From contig CM057000.1 of the NCBI GenBank assembly GCA_029891345.1, positions 122,559,838 to 122,623,837 on the forward strand: 64,000 bases of DNA. The letters are read 5' to 3'. This DNA is from Dryococelus australis. Lineage: Eukaryota > Arthropoda > Insecta > Phasmatodea > Phasmatidae. The notes under the pieces are model-generated. The model was not told the origin of the DNA, did no database searches, and saw only the letters and a program-made list of their open reading frames with translations. The position numbers and the translations under genes were made by a program. Shown piece by piece: positions 34,728-46,139 of the stretch (position 1 is its first letter; the number at the start of each line of letters is the position of its first letter).

Positions 34728-35560
34728 CAGGGCCGGATTTCCTTTGTAGCTGCCTGTAGGCCCATAAAAATGTGCCGCCCCTCCAGTAAAACTGTTTTAT
34801 TTTTTCTACCTCATATTTATTTGTTATTTTAAGACCCACGCAGAGCATACGGGGTGCGACATTTTAATTTGAACCAACGTGTAAATATATTGTCAATAAA
34901 CCACAACATTAAAAAAAATAATTACAACCAGAACTGCAAATATTATGAAAATGATTGCAATGAAAACACTGACATGGTATCATTAAATAGTAAGGACAGA
35001 ATTTAGAAATTTAATTTGCTTTCCACGAAAGAAAAAAAACGTTAACTTAAGCCTAGTAAGATAACTCATGTCTTATCCGAAGCTCTTCTTTCTAGTCTTC
35101 CTTTGGGAAAAGGAATTTATAATATCCTCGAAGTCCAGATCCCGCAGCATCTGTCACTCGATATTCAGCAATGCCACGGCCGATAACCTGTCTTCTCCCA
35201 TGGTCGACCTCAGGTAGTTTTTCACACGTCGTAGAGTAGAGAAAGAAAGTTCGCCTGAACAGTTTGTTACTGGAGCACTGAGAATCATTCTGAGTGCTCT
35301 GTTTAAATTGAGATAGACTTCAACAAACCCTTCTTGGTTTGAAAATTTACTTAATTTTGTTAGGTTGACATTTCCCTCGTCGTCAGGAGTTTGTGGCTTC
35401 ACATGCACTCTAAGGTGCAATGACTCTTCTACAATGGAGTTCTTCAAGATCCCTATTGTAGTAAGAGGTCAATTTACGTGCAGCAGAAGAAATCTGTGCT
35501 GGTTCATACACGCGGATGCACACCTACCTATTTTACACTTATATGCTCGGACATGTTCAT
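34728..35560 (-). mobile_element. hAT transposon, one end missing
   Basis: Starts with cagggccggattt, a typical hAT TIR, followed by the sub-terminal gtgccgcccctcc. The transposase C-terminus (35060-35447) points towards this end, as in complete hAT elements. No inverse caatccggccctg end is found to the right, so the element is truncated near 35.5 kb. Confidence 0.78.
35060..35447 (-). pseudogene. hAT transposase C-terminal dimerisation domain
   Basis: The frame contains NLNRALRMILSAPVTNCSGE, LSFSTLRRVKNYLRSTMGED and RLSAVALLNIE, the conserved hAT dimerisation region, then a stop at 35157. Past that stop the same frame continues with MLRDLDFEDIINSF, so a premature stop has cut the original tail. 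It is a different subfamily from the 2976-3997 copy. Confidence 0.9.
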
Positions 35561-36648
35561 AGTTTGACCGAACATAAACAAACAACATTAGTACGAAACG
35601 CGAGTATGATGTGGCATGATGTGGCCCTCGCCGCGCTGTGCCGCCCGCATCACATAAGCTCAACTAGTGCCAACTGGCAGCTATACCATTTCAAAAACAG
35701 AGAACAATGGTATTGAATCATAGAATCATACTGCCCTTATCGTCGTGGTCAATCCTCTCACCGCGAGGGCGGTGAAGTTTCAAATTCCCTGCCCCCCCCC
35801 CCCCTTCTTCTCAGGGAACAATCTATGTGATAAAATTTCCCCAGAAACGGGCGGAACGGGAGTTTTGTGAGATTAAATACAAAGTATACTTTATTAAGCG
35901 AATTCCCGTATGAACATAAAGGTAGAAAATGGAAACAAAGTGATCAAATATGCTCTGTGTGCAGCTTATTATCTAGAGAGTATCTTGTAAACGAAGATTA
36001 TCAACACAGGTGCAATTACTTATTACGTACTGAAGTAATGAGCAACTGCTATCAACCCAGGGGGGGGGGAGACGCTCCTGTTGGTTGAAAAGTGGAGGGG
36101 CGACCGACCTCTATGCCAATCCTTACTCGACGCCTATGCGATGAGGTACAAATTTTTAAGAAAACACGATTTTTCAATTTCCTTTGCAAATGCAATTTGG
36201 TTCATATAAGTGTTTTTTGAAAACTGAACATTCTAAATTATATATCATAAATTCTGCAAAACGAATTGAAATAAACTACACTACACAGTGTCATCCTTTC
36301 AAGAAAATTTATTCTTGAGTAACAAGTGACAAATTTCAAGTGTCCCACGGAAATTGTATTGTACGTTAAAAATTCTTCTAAAATAAAAATTTATCCTGAA
36401 ATATTGCTTTATTGGATATGTAAGTACCTATAAATTAAATAATGTATATTTTAAAATGAATGAATTAAAAAGTTTACCATAATCTATAGAAATCAACAGA
36501 ATTAGTGACCGACCAATGTCTGCTAACCCAGGGGGGAAGGAGTAACAGCGCTCCTGCAAGCTAAAAATTAGAGGTGGTGGACGCCCCCTCCTAATACTTG
36601 GCGTCTATTTCCGCAATCTTTCCTACCCTTTTTCGAAACTTTAAGAAA

Positions 36649-36685
<37 letters not shown>

Positions 36686-37634
36686 CGCGAACACCAGGTA
36701 GACGTTATTTTGCAACATGTCTGGTGGTGGCCGGCCTGCTTGCCTTCTTCCGTTGCCTTTCTCCCGCTGCCTGTTGTTTTCTTTCGTTGCCTGCGAACGG
36801 GAAAGATTTTCGCCACTAGGTAAACGCTAGTGTGCGTCGAAATACCAGATTACCTATGTTTTCCGCGTTAAAATAACAGCATATTTGCAATAATCGTAAA
36901 TCAAATATAAAATACTTTCGTAATTAAGTAAAATTTTTCTCTTTTTTTATAATTTGCATAGCTCAAAATTTAAGTTAAAAGTTACCTTTTGGAACACTGA
37001 GCACCTAGCTGCGCAAATTTTCCCCGAACTTAACTCTCCCATTAGCAATCTCGTTTTATTTCGTAAATAACCTTAGTCTGGCGACGAATGTACTATCTGC
37101 ATGGACTAAGGATGAGGTTGATCTATTATTCGTCTTCTGCGCATATACACAACATTAACCTACCCCAAAAGAACACAAGTGTCAAACTGAGATGGTGATG
37201 AACGTGTTTGTTTATATCTTAATTTTTAAATGACAGCAATTTTGTAGGAATAAAGTGCTTTAACCAATTTAATTTAATTCAAACTGCATTACAAATTGAT
37301 TAGAGGAATTGTACATGCATCTGAAAGCACTCGTTTACCAAGCAGTGTTCTAAACTCAAATTCAATCGACGCCATTTTTGCACGTCGTTTCGGCAGAAAA
37401 GCAGTTCTATGTCGGGACACTGAGACTGGTTGTGCGCAGCCAACGAGATCGCTCTACCTCATCTTTGGTCTACGACTCTATGTTCTGCTGTGTTTTAGCC
37501 GTGAAAAAAAAAAAAAAACAACTCACCTTGTCCATCGGGGCGATGACCTGTCGTGATACAGTTCCTTCACGCCACCGCTATGGCGACGAGCACCATTTCG
37601 CAGAGGGCGCTGGTCACCAATAACTTCATTACTA
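35561..37634. other. No gene assigned; partial repeat pair and homopolymers
   Basis: aacccagggggg...gctcctg with following gaggtggtggacgcccc-like text occurs at about 36055-36110 and 36525-36590, pointing to a small repeated segment. C13 at 35792-35804, T28 near 36653-36681, A15 near 37505. No coding content recognised. Confidence 0.35.
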
Positions 37635-38204
37635 TACAGAGAATGTTCCGAAAATAAACGCACCAACTACGGGAGGTGATTCCTTATGAAAAATATATAC
37701 GAAAACATACAGAACACCATATACCCAAACAGAATATTAAAGGAGATATGAGCCCATGGAAATTGGGCTTTGTATTTTCACCGTAAGCCCTGCACTTCCC
37801 GCCAGTGGTAGGGATGGCGACGATGTACCCACAGTCTGTCCCACACGGTTGAATGGGACACGCCCATTTGACAAGCCCATGTGGAGCGTGAACTAGCAGA
37901 GGGAATTTCGTTGATGTGCTGACGTATCACTTACTCAAGCCTAACAGTGCGCACAGACCGAGGACGGCCAGCATTACGCGCATGTCTCTGCATCACGGGA
38001 AGCATAAGTCACCTTTCTGCTACGGACTTTGTAAGCGTTGTGCAAGGCATTCGGCAAAAATTAGTTTTCAAAATCCAATTTTCATAGGCTCATATCTCCT
38101 TTAATATTCCGTTTAGGTATATGGTATCCTATATATTGTCGACTTTATTTTTTATAAGGAATCTCCTCCCGCAGTTTGGGCGTTTAATTTCCAAACAACC
38201 TGTA
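37635..38204 (-). mobile_element. Mariner-like element with ~115-bp TIRs
   Basis: Flanked by TA on both sides. Left and right ends, about 115 bases each, match in inverse orientation (aaataaacgc, gcgggagg-gattcctta, catatac-c-aac-gaatatt, aaggagatatgagcc). At 570 bp it is an internally deleted Tc1/mariner-superfamily copy that retains part of the transposase helix-turn-helix. Confidence 0.85.
37750..38030 (-). pseudogene. Mariner-superfamily transposase N-terminal remnant
   Basis: On the minus strand the fragments NAGRPRSVRT, IRQHINEIPSASSRS, MGVSHSTVWDRLW and HPYHWREVQGL appear in nearly one frame. These are the helix-turn-helix and linker of a Tc1/mariner-group transposase. The DDE catalytic domain is missing. 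Confidence 0.78.
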
Positions 38205-38539
38205 TAGCTGAAATGGGAACAACCAAATAATTATTCAACAGAAAAAAAAATATCTTTAAATAATTTAAGTGTTTCAAAGGATCTAATGGAGGCGTTCGAA
38301 AAAAAAAAAACACAGTGCGTTAGTCGAGTCAACAAAGTATTATTCATTGTAAACCACTACTTCCAAGCAAATGTATTTGGTATCTGAAACTAAAGGGTTT
38401 CTTCGGTGTGGTTACGTTGTCTCTAAACATGTTCCGATCAAAACTGATTAGTGAAAATAATAGGGTTTTCGGCATTCACTGTACTACATAAAATAACCGT
38501 CAGATAGCGGTACATACTTTGTAAATTCAAGTCAAAATT
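38205..38539. other. No gene seen
   Basis: Unassigned AT-rich sequence. Confidence 0.45.
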
Positions 38540-38706
38540 TGAATTGAAAAGGGCTTATTAACGTCCCCCGGTATTACGCCTGAAGTCTAATAAGGGGATG
38601 ACTTAAAAAGTAACTTATGACCTAACTTAAACTTAACATCCATGCCTTATCTAGGATTCGAACCCGGAACCTCTCGCGCCAGACAAAGGCGACGTACCAA
38701 GGTCTG
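38540..38706 (-). mobile_element. Second type of tRNA-derived SINE
   Basis: On minus: cttggtacgtcgcctttgtc, then a canonical pol III box B ggttcgaatcc at 38653-38663 within gttccgggttcgaatcctag. A 3' body follows with ttaagtcatccccttattag and taccgggggacgtt. It differs from the other SINE family. Confidence 0.7.
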
Positions 38707-38793
38707 TTTAAAGTCAAATGTAACGTTCAAATACGACTCATGTAACATGTTCAGATTAACCAGTTTTGCCTTTATTCTAACCGCGCCTGTATA

Positions 38794-39034
38794 GGCTTTT
38801 AACGGTAAAGTGAGCACTTTTTAAGGCCCTCCCAACAGGCATTAATCACTAATAAATGTATTGTATTGTAACCTCAGACGTTAACTTTTGAGAGTGGTGA
38901 AATGTACACACCGTGTTTATTAGTCATTAGTCACACAATGTTTACATTAAAAAAAGGGGGCAGGATGATAGAAATCGGCTGAAAGTAAAAGTATGGCAAG
39001 GCCTTAAAAAGTGCTCACTTTACTGTGAATAGCC
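38794..39034. mobile_element. MITE family B, complete
   Basis: ggcttttaacggtaaagtgagcac at the left and gtgctcactttactgtgaatagcc at the right, flanked by TA on both sides; 241 bp. Homologous to 32595-32885. Confidence 0.85.
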
Positions 39035-39276
39035 TATAGTTAAAATATAAATAGCTACGATCAGCGATAAAAAAAAAAAAAAAAAAAAAGTTTCCAATTG
39101 AATTCAATTAACCTCAAAACTGTTATGTTAATATTTTCCATGCGCATCAAAGGGTATATAGTTTAGAGTCGTTAATTATTAAAGAAATGCAATCTCTGGC
39201 CAAACCAATATTAGAGATTTTTGTGGGGTATAAGCAGCTATGCGCAACAGCCAGTTTCCGAGACCCACAATGACCT

Positions 39277-39527
39277 GGGGCTGCAGTGGCTGAACGGTTA
39301 GCCTACTCGCCTCTCACCAAGGCGAACCGGGTTCAATCCCCGGCCGGGTCACTTCCGGGAAATCGTGCCGGACGATGCCGCTGGTCGGCGGGTTTTCTCG
39401 GGGATCTCGCGTTACTCCCGCCCCTTCATTCCGGCGCTGCTCCACACTCGCCTCAATCACCCTCATCGGCTCTCAAGACCTCGCTGTTAAGAGTCGCCCA
39501 AATCTCCTCACTCACTCACTCACCCAG
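39277..39527 (+). mobile_element. tRNA-derived SINE, best copy
   Basis: ggctgcagtggctgaacggtt (box A), gggttcaatccccggcc (box B-like), atcgtgccggacgatgccgc, ggtcggcgggttttctcgg, gctctcaagacctcgctgt and a (ctcactca)n-like tail. Four copies in this window define the family. RNA polymerase III promoter features are inferred from the boxes. Confidence 0.9.
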
Positions 39528-40179
39528 CATTGACCTGCTTTTTGCCAATATCGCTGTTAAAACAATGAGGATTGGATTCGAGGTTTGAACAATGTAGATG
39601 TAGGCACGTGTTTGGTATGTTAGCACAATTCCCCTGCCCAGGTTTGAATGGAACTGGGATTCATTCAAGTTTCCGTTAGTTCGTTTTTATAGTGAATATG
39701 TCTTTAAAATGAGATCGACACCTTGGATACTAGCATGAAAACTGTGATGCAATTTTGCAGTGGGCTCTACAAAATGTCAGGTAATTCCCTGATACGGACT
39801 ACGCCACACGAATCTGTGGCCAAAATTAAGTAGAAAATATCCTTTAGTTAACGATAAAAAAGAAGTTAAAGTAAATAAAATGACATTTATTTCACGTGAA
39901 GCACAGCATGCGGCATTAGCAAACAAGACGTTGAAACGTCATGATAGGTGCTCAAATTTTGCTCTGCCCATAGCAATGCACTATCCGCAAGTTGGTAGAC
40001 TGCAGCATGCATGGAGCTTGGCCGCCGGATGCACCCATGGCCATTGCCATGTCCCACTACTCACTGCATCCTTAACTCCATTGCCTCTTCGGCACCTTTC
40101 CGTATGGGAATACTGCATGTTTGCTACAATGATTTCTGGATCTTTCATGTCGCTTTTCTCGTAAACGAAGGGTCTTAAG
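39528..40179. other. No gene seen
   Basis: Unassigned; a plus-strand frame at 39880-40164 has no recognisable content. Confidence 0.45.
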
Positions 40180-40872
40180 CCCCTGTCACACTGTCAAGTT
40201 TTTCCATCAAACTGCTTCCAATAAGTTTGGTCAAATAAAGTTGGACTGTTATGATGTCATGGAAACGTCATAAATGCTGCCATATTTGTCTGGGAAAGTT
40301 GGATGGCTTTAGTTTCCATCAAACATTTGAAGATTGGGCCGGTTTTGAATTTGTTTTAATGTTTGACGGTCTCAGCCAATCAGAATCGTGCACGACCAAA
40401 ATGGACTTCAAGAAACTTTAAAACAACGAACAACTGCTGGAAACGAAGTTAGTTATCAAGATAATTAATTTATGTAGAAGCTGTCTGGGCATGACTGCTA
40501 TTTTAAGTGATTATTGCAAATAATATCACGAACTCGGAGGCATTCAATTTCATTGTGCCGGAAAAATCTCTTATAAATAAAATTTTAATTTAGTTAAGAC
40601 GTGGAAATAAATTCATAACATTCCTTACATTTCTTCTTTTAATGGACCACATGAAGAAACAAAAAGCAATATCTCGCTAGGAAAATAATTTTTAAATAAT
40701 AATTCGAATTATTTTCTCCGAGTAAAAAATTTGGCATTGTGACACATTGTTAAACACATTCAAGATTATTTTGATAAAATTTGTTGGAAGGAAAAATTTG
40801 ATAGCTTTATTTTGTCTTCAAATTGTATTGTCAATTAAAGTTAAAGGCGAAAATTTGACAGTGTGATAGGGA
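40180..40872. mobile_element. MITE with CACACTGTCAA termini
   Basis: Left end ccctgtcacactgtcaagttt and right end, reverse complemented, ccctatcacactgtcaaattt. The interior repeats short ttggatgg / ttccatcaaac and taaattttg-tggaa motifs. 693 bp, non-coding. The flanks give no clear duplication. Confidence 0.7.
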
Positions 40873-40984
40873 CTTCATGCATTTTTGCCAAATACGTATA
40901 CGCGAATTACATGACATTCAGTATTTCGACACTATAACTTCATGATAAATGAAACGACTGAAGTAAACATGCTCTCGTTCGACA

Positions 40985-41335
40985 AATACGACGCGAGCAC
41001 CTCTTTAAGTTGGCACCACTGATGCCCGGGTTAAGGGAGGGGGCCCGCGGCAACTAGCGGCCATTTCGAGCGTCGGCGAAATTTCTCGGGCAGTTTATCT
41101 CTCGACTAAGATGTGATAGCGCGCTGATACGGGTGGCAAATTAAAGATCGCGTCTATATCTGTTGGTTTAAGGTGAGCGCCTGGTTGAAGGAATTTTGCA
41201 CGTCTGGGGCCTAAAAGCGTGGGAGCGCTAGGGGCGACCGAGAAATGCGCGCCGACCCTCTCCTCGCCACTACGCGCAAAGCACTGAACTGGCGCGCAGC
41301 CTTGCCGTCGATAGCACGCCTCTACGAGACTTTCA
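40985..41335. other. CpG-rich block
   Basis: About 350 bases with high GC and dense CpG (gcgcgccgaccctctcctcg, actggcgcgcagcc). No open frame of note. A CpG-island-like promoter, or a GC-rich repeat recently inserted and not yet CpG-depleted, would both fit. Confidence 0.4.
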
Positions 41336-41797
41336 ACGAGGAACCTGCTATTTTATGACATAATAATAAAAATGTAGGCTTGATGCATATCCCCATTCCT
41401 TTTTAAATGTTCTGTACCGGAATGTTCATACATAAAAAATGACCGTCAAAACACCCGTTTGAGCCATTTTCACCACCACAAAAAACATGCTTTGGAGTGA
41501 AATGGAGGAACTGAAAAACGTATAGAGACGCGTAACGTTTCTTAAACGCCATTCGTAGGCAGACCTCACATAGACACGTTGGATTTTTTTTTTTCTTTTT
41601 TTTTTTCTGCTGGAGTACTACACGCCGTTCAGCGGCCTACCCAGGCGGCCACCTTCAGCCATAAAGGACAAGTATCAATTTCATTACTTTCATTTTATTC
41701 CTATATATCCCAGAGAAGAAAGTATTGCCTGCTGACGCAGATGTAGGCTATTGACGTAAAAACCCTGTGTCCCGTCCTTGATACAGCCACACACAGG

Positions 41798-41866
<69 letters not shown>

Positions 41867-42085
41867 TATACACACATATATAAAATGACGAGTCGGTAAA
41901 CAAACGCCCAAGTCAAAGTTTGAAGCCGTTACTTTGACAGTTCTACTGGCGATGAATAAGTAAACCTCGCGGACACACGCAGACGATGAACATCGGTGTG
42001 CCACATCCGCAGTCTACAAAACCCACCGACGTTATGTTGTACCAGAATACCTGACGATACGGAAGCGAATTTGCAGCTTGCTATA
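41336..42085. repeat. Unassigned sequence with (AT)n(CA)n microsatellite
   Basis: An (AT)n at 41799-41850 is followed by (CA)n at 41850-41866. No gene seen. Confidence 0.6.
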
Positions 42086-42340
42086 GGGGCTGTTCACCGT
42101 CAAATGAGCACTTTTGAAAGCCCTGCTTAAAATCTACTTGTATACATGTGTGTTCTTCGGTCTTATGGAAAATTAACATTGCCATGGGCCTCATCACGTA
42201 ATTCATGCGTCGGGCGATTGAAACTGCGAAATTATTAGAAGAGTAAATATTGTACAAATCTGCTAATTTTTACACTTCGATGCATTAAAAAATACACAAA
42301 GTGAGATAAATAATTTAAGTTATCACAAATGGTTACCTAA
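42086..42340 (+). mobile_element. MITE family A, left half
   Basis: ggggctgttcaccgtcaaatgagcac followed by about 240 bases matching 10225-10455 (ccctgcttaaaatctacttgta, acattgccatg, cttcgatgca). The right half is replaced at 42340 by a minisatellite. Confidence 0.85.
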
Positions 42341-42910
42341 CAATTAGGGTAAACGAAGTTAGGCTATTCGTAATTAGGCCAAACGATGTTTGGATAAATG
42401 TAATTAAGAAAAAAGCAAATTTCAGATTTTAGGATGAACACAGACTAATCGAAGTTAACGAAAGAAATTAAGCCACACGCCGTCAGTACAAACATAGTTT
42501 CTGTCAAGAACATTTGAAATTTGACATTTTTGTTTAAACTAAGGTAGGGTAAACGCTGTTAGTACAAACGCAGTTAGGACAAACCCATTAGGCTAAACGC
42601 AACTAAGGTAAACGAAGTTATGCCATACGAAATTAGGGCAAATGAAGTTAGGCTAAATGCATTTAAGATAAACGCCTTTGGGATATTCGCATTTAGGCGA
42701 AACACAGTTAGGCAAAACGAAGTTAGGGGAATTGAAGTTAGGCTAACTGCAGTTAGGCTAAACGAAATTAGGGTAAATTAATTTAGGCCAAACGAAATTA
42801 GGATAAATGAAGTTAGGCTAAACGCATATAGGATAAATGCCTTTGGGATATTCGCAGTTAGGCGAAACACAGTTAAGCAAAACGAAGTTAGGCGAAACGA
42901 AGTTTGCAAC
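42341..42910 (+). repeat. Minisatellite, ~15-bp GTTAGGCTAAACGAA unit
   Basis: Dozens of degenerate copies of gttaggctaaacgaa with variants in the last bases (aaacgca, aattgaa, aaatgca). Two longer sub-blocks (about 42652-42720 and 42810-42890, sharing cctttgggatattcgc) show higher-order repetition of roughly 170 bases. It starts exactly where MITE family A homology stops. Confidence 0.9.
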
Positions 42911-43663
42911 GATGCTGTCTTAACCGCAGTCTAGTAAGCTGTTAATTAAAATGACTTAAATATTACGTTTTAATAGACTGTGTTTGATAACTTTTCTAGT
43001 AAATACAATTTGTGTACAAAAATGATATTTTGGATCACGACACGATATGTAAGGGTAGAGTGACGAATACTGCTCAGTAGATGGCAAAGCATTCTATTAT
43101 GTAACGTTTAGTTTTCGGAGGAGACGTTTGGAGTCGTCTATGTAGTATCAGTAGCTCAGCAAAGGAACTTTACTTTTCAAATACCAACCAACAGAGTTCG
43201 CAAGACACTGACTGTTTAGTTGGGCTCGCCACTAAACAATTTATGCTACACATTACAGAAATATGGAGTTAATTAAAAAAAAAAAAAACAATATTGGGAG
43301 CAGTAACGTTAAAATGACGCCGAAGTTATATCCAAATTTTAAATTATTGTTTCTAGAAGTCAAATTTATAGTTGTGTTCTATAAGGAAAACATACGTATA
43401 GCGCCAAGTGAAAATAACATGAAATGTGTTCAGGCATAAGCAGTGCTAAAGTAACAAATGACCAAAATCACATCAACAATACGAGAAGAATATTTTGTCA
43501 AATACAATTTCCGTTTATTTTCCAGTTCAGATTATGGACTCCCGCATGTATGTACAGTATCCTAAAAGCACCATCAATGTTTCTAAAAGATATCAAATTT
43601 CCCGTTTGCCATACCTTTACTAGCAATGGTATAAAAATTCTCTTAATAATATAATACTATAAA
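42911..43663. other. No gene seen
   Basis: Unassigned. The plus-strand frame at 43424-43654 has no recognisable domain. Confidence 0.45.
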
Positions 43664-43909
43664 TGCGAAAGTTTGTATGTTCGTTTGTTACTCAATCACG
43701 TCATAACAGCTCGACGGATTTGGATGAAATCTGGTAGAGGGGTAGATTATATGTTGTAGTAGCACATAGGGTACTTTCCACCCCAGAAAAACGAACAGTT
43801 TCTTAAGGAATATATAAAATATGCCACCAACCATTTGAGTAGGCGCTGGTTGATGGTATGTTTTTTATATTTTGCACGCGGGTGGAGCCGTGGGCAACAG
43901 CCAATATAG
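43664..43909 (+). mobile_element. Dispersed Helitron-like terminal repeat
   Basis: Runs from ataatactataaatgcgaaag to gtggagccgtgggcaacagc, with gacggatttggatgaaat in the middle. This layout is familiar from non-autonomous dispersed repeats in insects. The Polinton target site lies just after it. Family assignment is tentative. Confidence 0.45.
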
Positions 43910-43913
43910 TAAG

Positions 43914-43919
43914 GAATAC
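43914..43919 (+). other. Polinton target-site duplication, left
   Basis: GAATAC, identical to 61860-61865. Confidence 0.95.
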
Positions 43920-44396
43920 AGTAGTAGCAGGGGCGTGCCGATTCTACTTCACTTTTGATTAATCGGATTAACCCTTTGATATCAAATTGATTGAAAGGAT
44001 TGATCCTTAGTCCGATTTTAATCTGATCATTTTTTTAAATCCAATTTTAATCCTATGGGATTAATTTTTAATCCGATAAAATGTGATCAAAGAAATTTGA
44101 TGAAATAAGTTCGATGAAAAAGTTCGATCAAATTTCTTTGATGGATGTGTGTGTGTGTGTGTGTAGTTCTTCAATTTCATTCTTTATTTTTTTGGGGCGA
44201 GGAGCAGCTCTGGTAGATGTTCACCCTCTGAGCTCTGGCACTCGGATGAGGTGTGGTGTGTTGGGAACAGGGTATATATGTGGTGAGTTTTGTGCAAGAG
44301 TGTCATGAGTGTTAATTTTTTTGGGTCGGTTGTGATATTGCTCATAGACGGTGGTGAGAGATAGGCGAGTTTTTGGTAACAGTAAATAATCAGAAA

Positions 44397-45958
44397 TAGT
44401 GGCTGCTGACGACTTTAGAAACTGGGAGGGCTGTAGTGATCTCTTAACTTAGATCATTACAATTTTACGTACAACAGTGTAGTTTGTGCAGCTAAATATA
44501 AAAATTAATTGTGGTTGTTTGAAGAAAAATGTATCATCACACGATTTGTGGCCTCAACACACTGTGGCCACTGGTTCAAATCTAATCACTAGCACAGGTA
44601 TTTGTTTGTTTAATGTTTGTGTAGGTTATATACCTTCCAACCAGTACCCATGTGGTGTGGTACATTACACAAGACAATGAGAAATTAGACAATAATACTA
44701 ATTCTAATATACTAATGAAGACGATAACTTAAATATACTAAAACAAATATTTTTAAACCCAATACTAATTTACATACAGTACATACAAAATGCATGTCAA
44801 GTTTAGATTAGAAGCTGAAAGTGGCAAATCTTAATTAAAGGATTTGTAAACAAAATCCATTCGTCAACCTGTACACACTATCTAACTGGCAATTAATATT
44901 CACATTACCACACTGAAAATTTTATGGCATTATTTAAATGCCGTGAACATGATGTATGTCTTTTTGTCTCCCAAATGTTTCAAATCTTTTACCCAATTGA
45001 CAGTCCATGCAGTATCATTAGGTTTCACTAGAAAAAAAATTAAACAAAACAACACATATCTAACTTCACATCCTCATAGCCAGTCCATGAAATTATATGA
45101 AATTAACGTTGAATTTTCGCATATATGAACCACTGTGTTTACCATCGTGGCTTTGTTGTTTTGTTATATATACCTGTGGCCTTTCTGGTCCAAAATTTAT
45201 AAGCTCTAGTCTATTCCCGTAATTCAAAATCTTTGTTGTAGTAAGGTTTTAAATGATACTCACTGAATTATCCATTATTCACAAGTTTACATAGCACGAC
45301 AAGAACAACTATTCAACCCTGCTTCTGACCAATGCTCATGGCTCATCATTAACAAATAACTTGTTAAGAATATTACACACTATGTTTGAAGCTCACGTGA
45401 CTTTTAACTATATCTATAATTAAAAACTATTTGAAATAAATACAAGCATTGTTTAGAAATGTGTTTAAAAACTGCAAAAGAGAGGAGAGTGAAAGTGCAC
45501 CTACAAAACATGTACTATATAACTCTAGAACACGTTCTGTTTACAGTGGAAATCGAAGTTCCAGTTTTGATAGCCCTGTCAAGTTCCAGGAAACAGTTTT
45601 TGTGTGAGTGCAGGGCGCGCCCATCTCTCTCTGATTTACAGCATGTGATTGGCTGAAAAGTGGCGAGCCCTGAAGTCTCTCCTCCCTCCCGTAGCTCCAC
45701 TATACCTCTGTTATGGCCGTCTCTCTCTACTCGCTCCACCCACTTCGGGGCGAATAATCTGAAGCCCCGCCACTCGACATTTCCAAAAACGTTTCCCTCG
45801 TGACAAAAGACTCGTCCTTCTCAAAAAAATTGGCTGCGAAATAACATCCATATTCGTACACAGTATTATTTGCTGAGTAGCAGATAAGTAGAGGTCTGCA
45901 TTCTGAAATGTTATTAGGACGGGTGCGCCCCAGAGCCCTTCCTCAGCAGCCGCTACTG
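44397..45958. mobile_element. Nested hAT-like element inside the left TIR
   Basis: tagtggctgctgac at the left and cagcagccgctactg at the right are inverse. The 8-bp duplication atcagaaa is perfect (44389-44396 and 45959-45966), and the TIR homology with the right Polinton end resumes exactly across it. The 1,562-bp interior has no transposase and includes a GC-richer right third (45595-45790). Confidence 0.88.
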
Positions 45959-46139
45959 ATCAGAAAGAGAAAATGATGTATAGTTAACACACGAGAGAAA
46001 TTAATGGAAATAAAAATTTCAAACGAACACAACTGTGTGAATAACCTGGTGTCGAGAAGTGCTAACTCACTAAACGATCACAATTACGTGAGTCTCCAAC
46101 ATGAAATTAATTAACGAAGCAAAAATGTCCCTATAAATA

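Noticed and set aside
36598..36819. Frame encoding a poly-Phe stretch
   Set aside because: Produced by a T-homopolymer; low complexity and not a gene.
38653..38663. Possible tRNA gene (canonical box B)
   Set aside because: No cloverleaf-forming arms, and a SINE-like body follows, so a tRNA-derived SINE and not a functional tRNA.
41701..42004. Frames with alternating Tyr-Ile
   Set aside because: Translation of an (AT)n microsatellite.
42341..42910. Telomere or CRISPR-like array
   Set aside because: Units are degenerate and contiguous without unique spacers, and the TTAGG words are not in uninterrupted tandem, so neither a telomere nor a CRISPR array.
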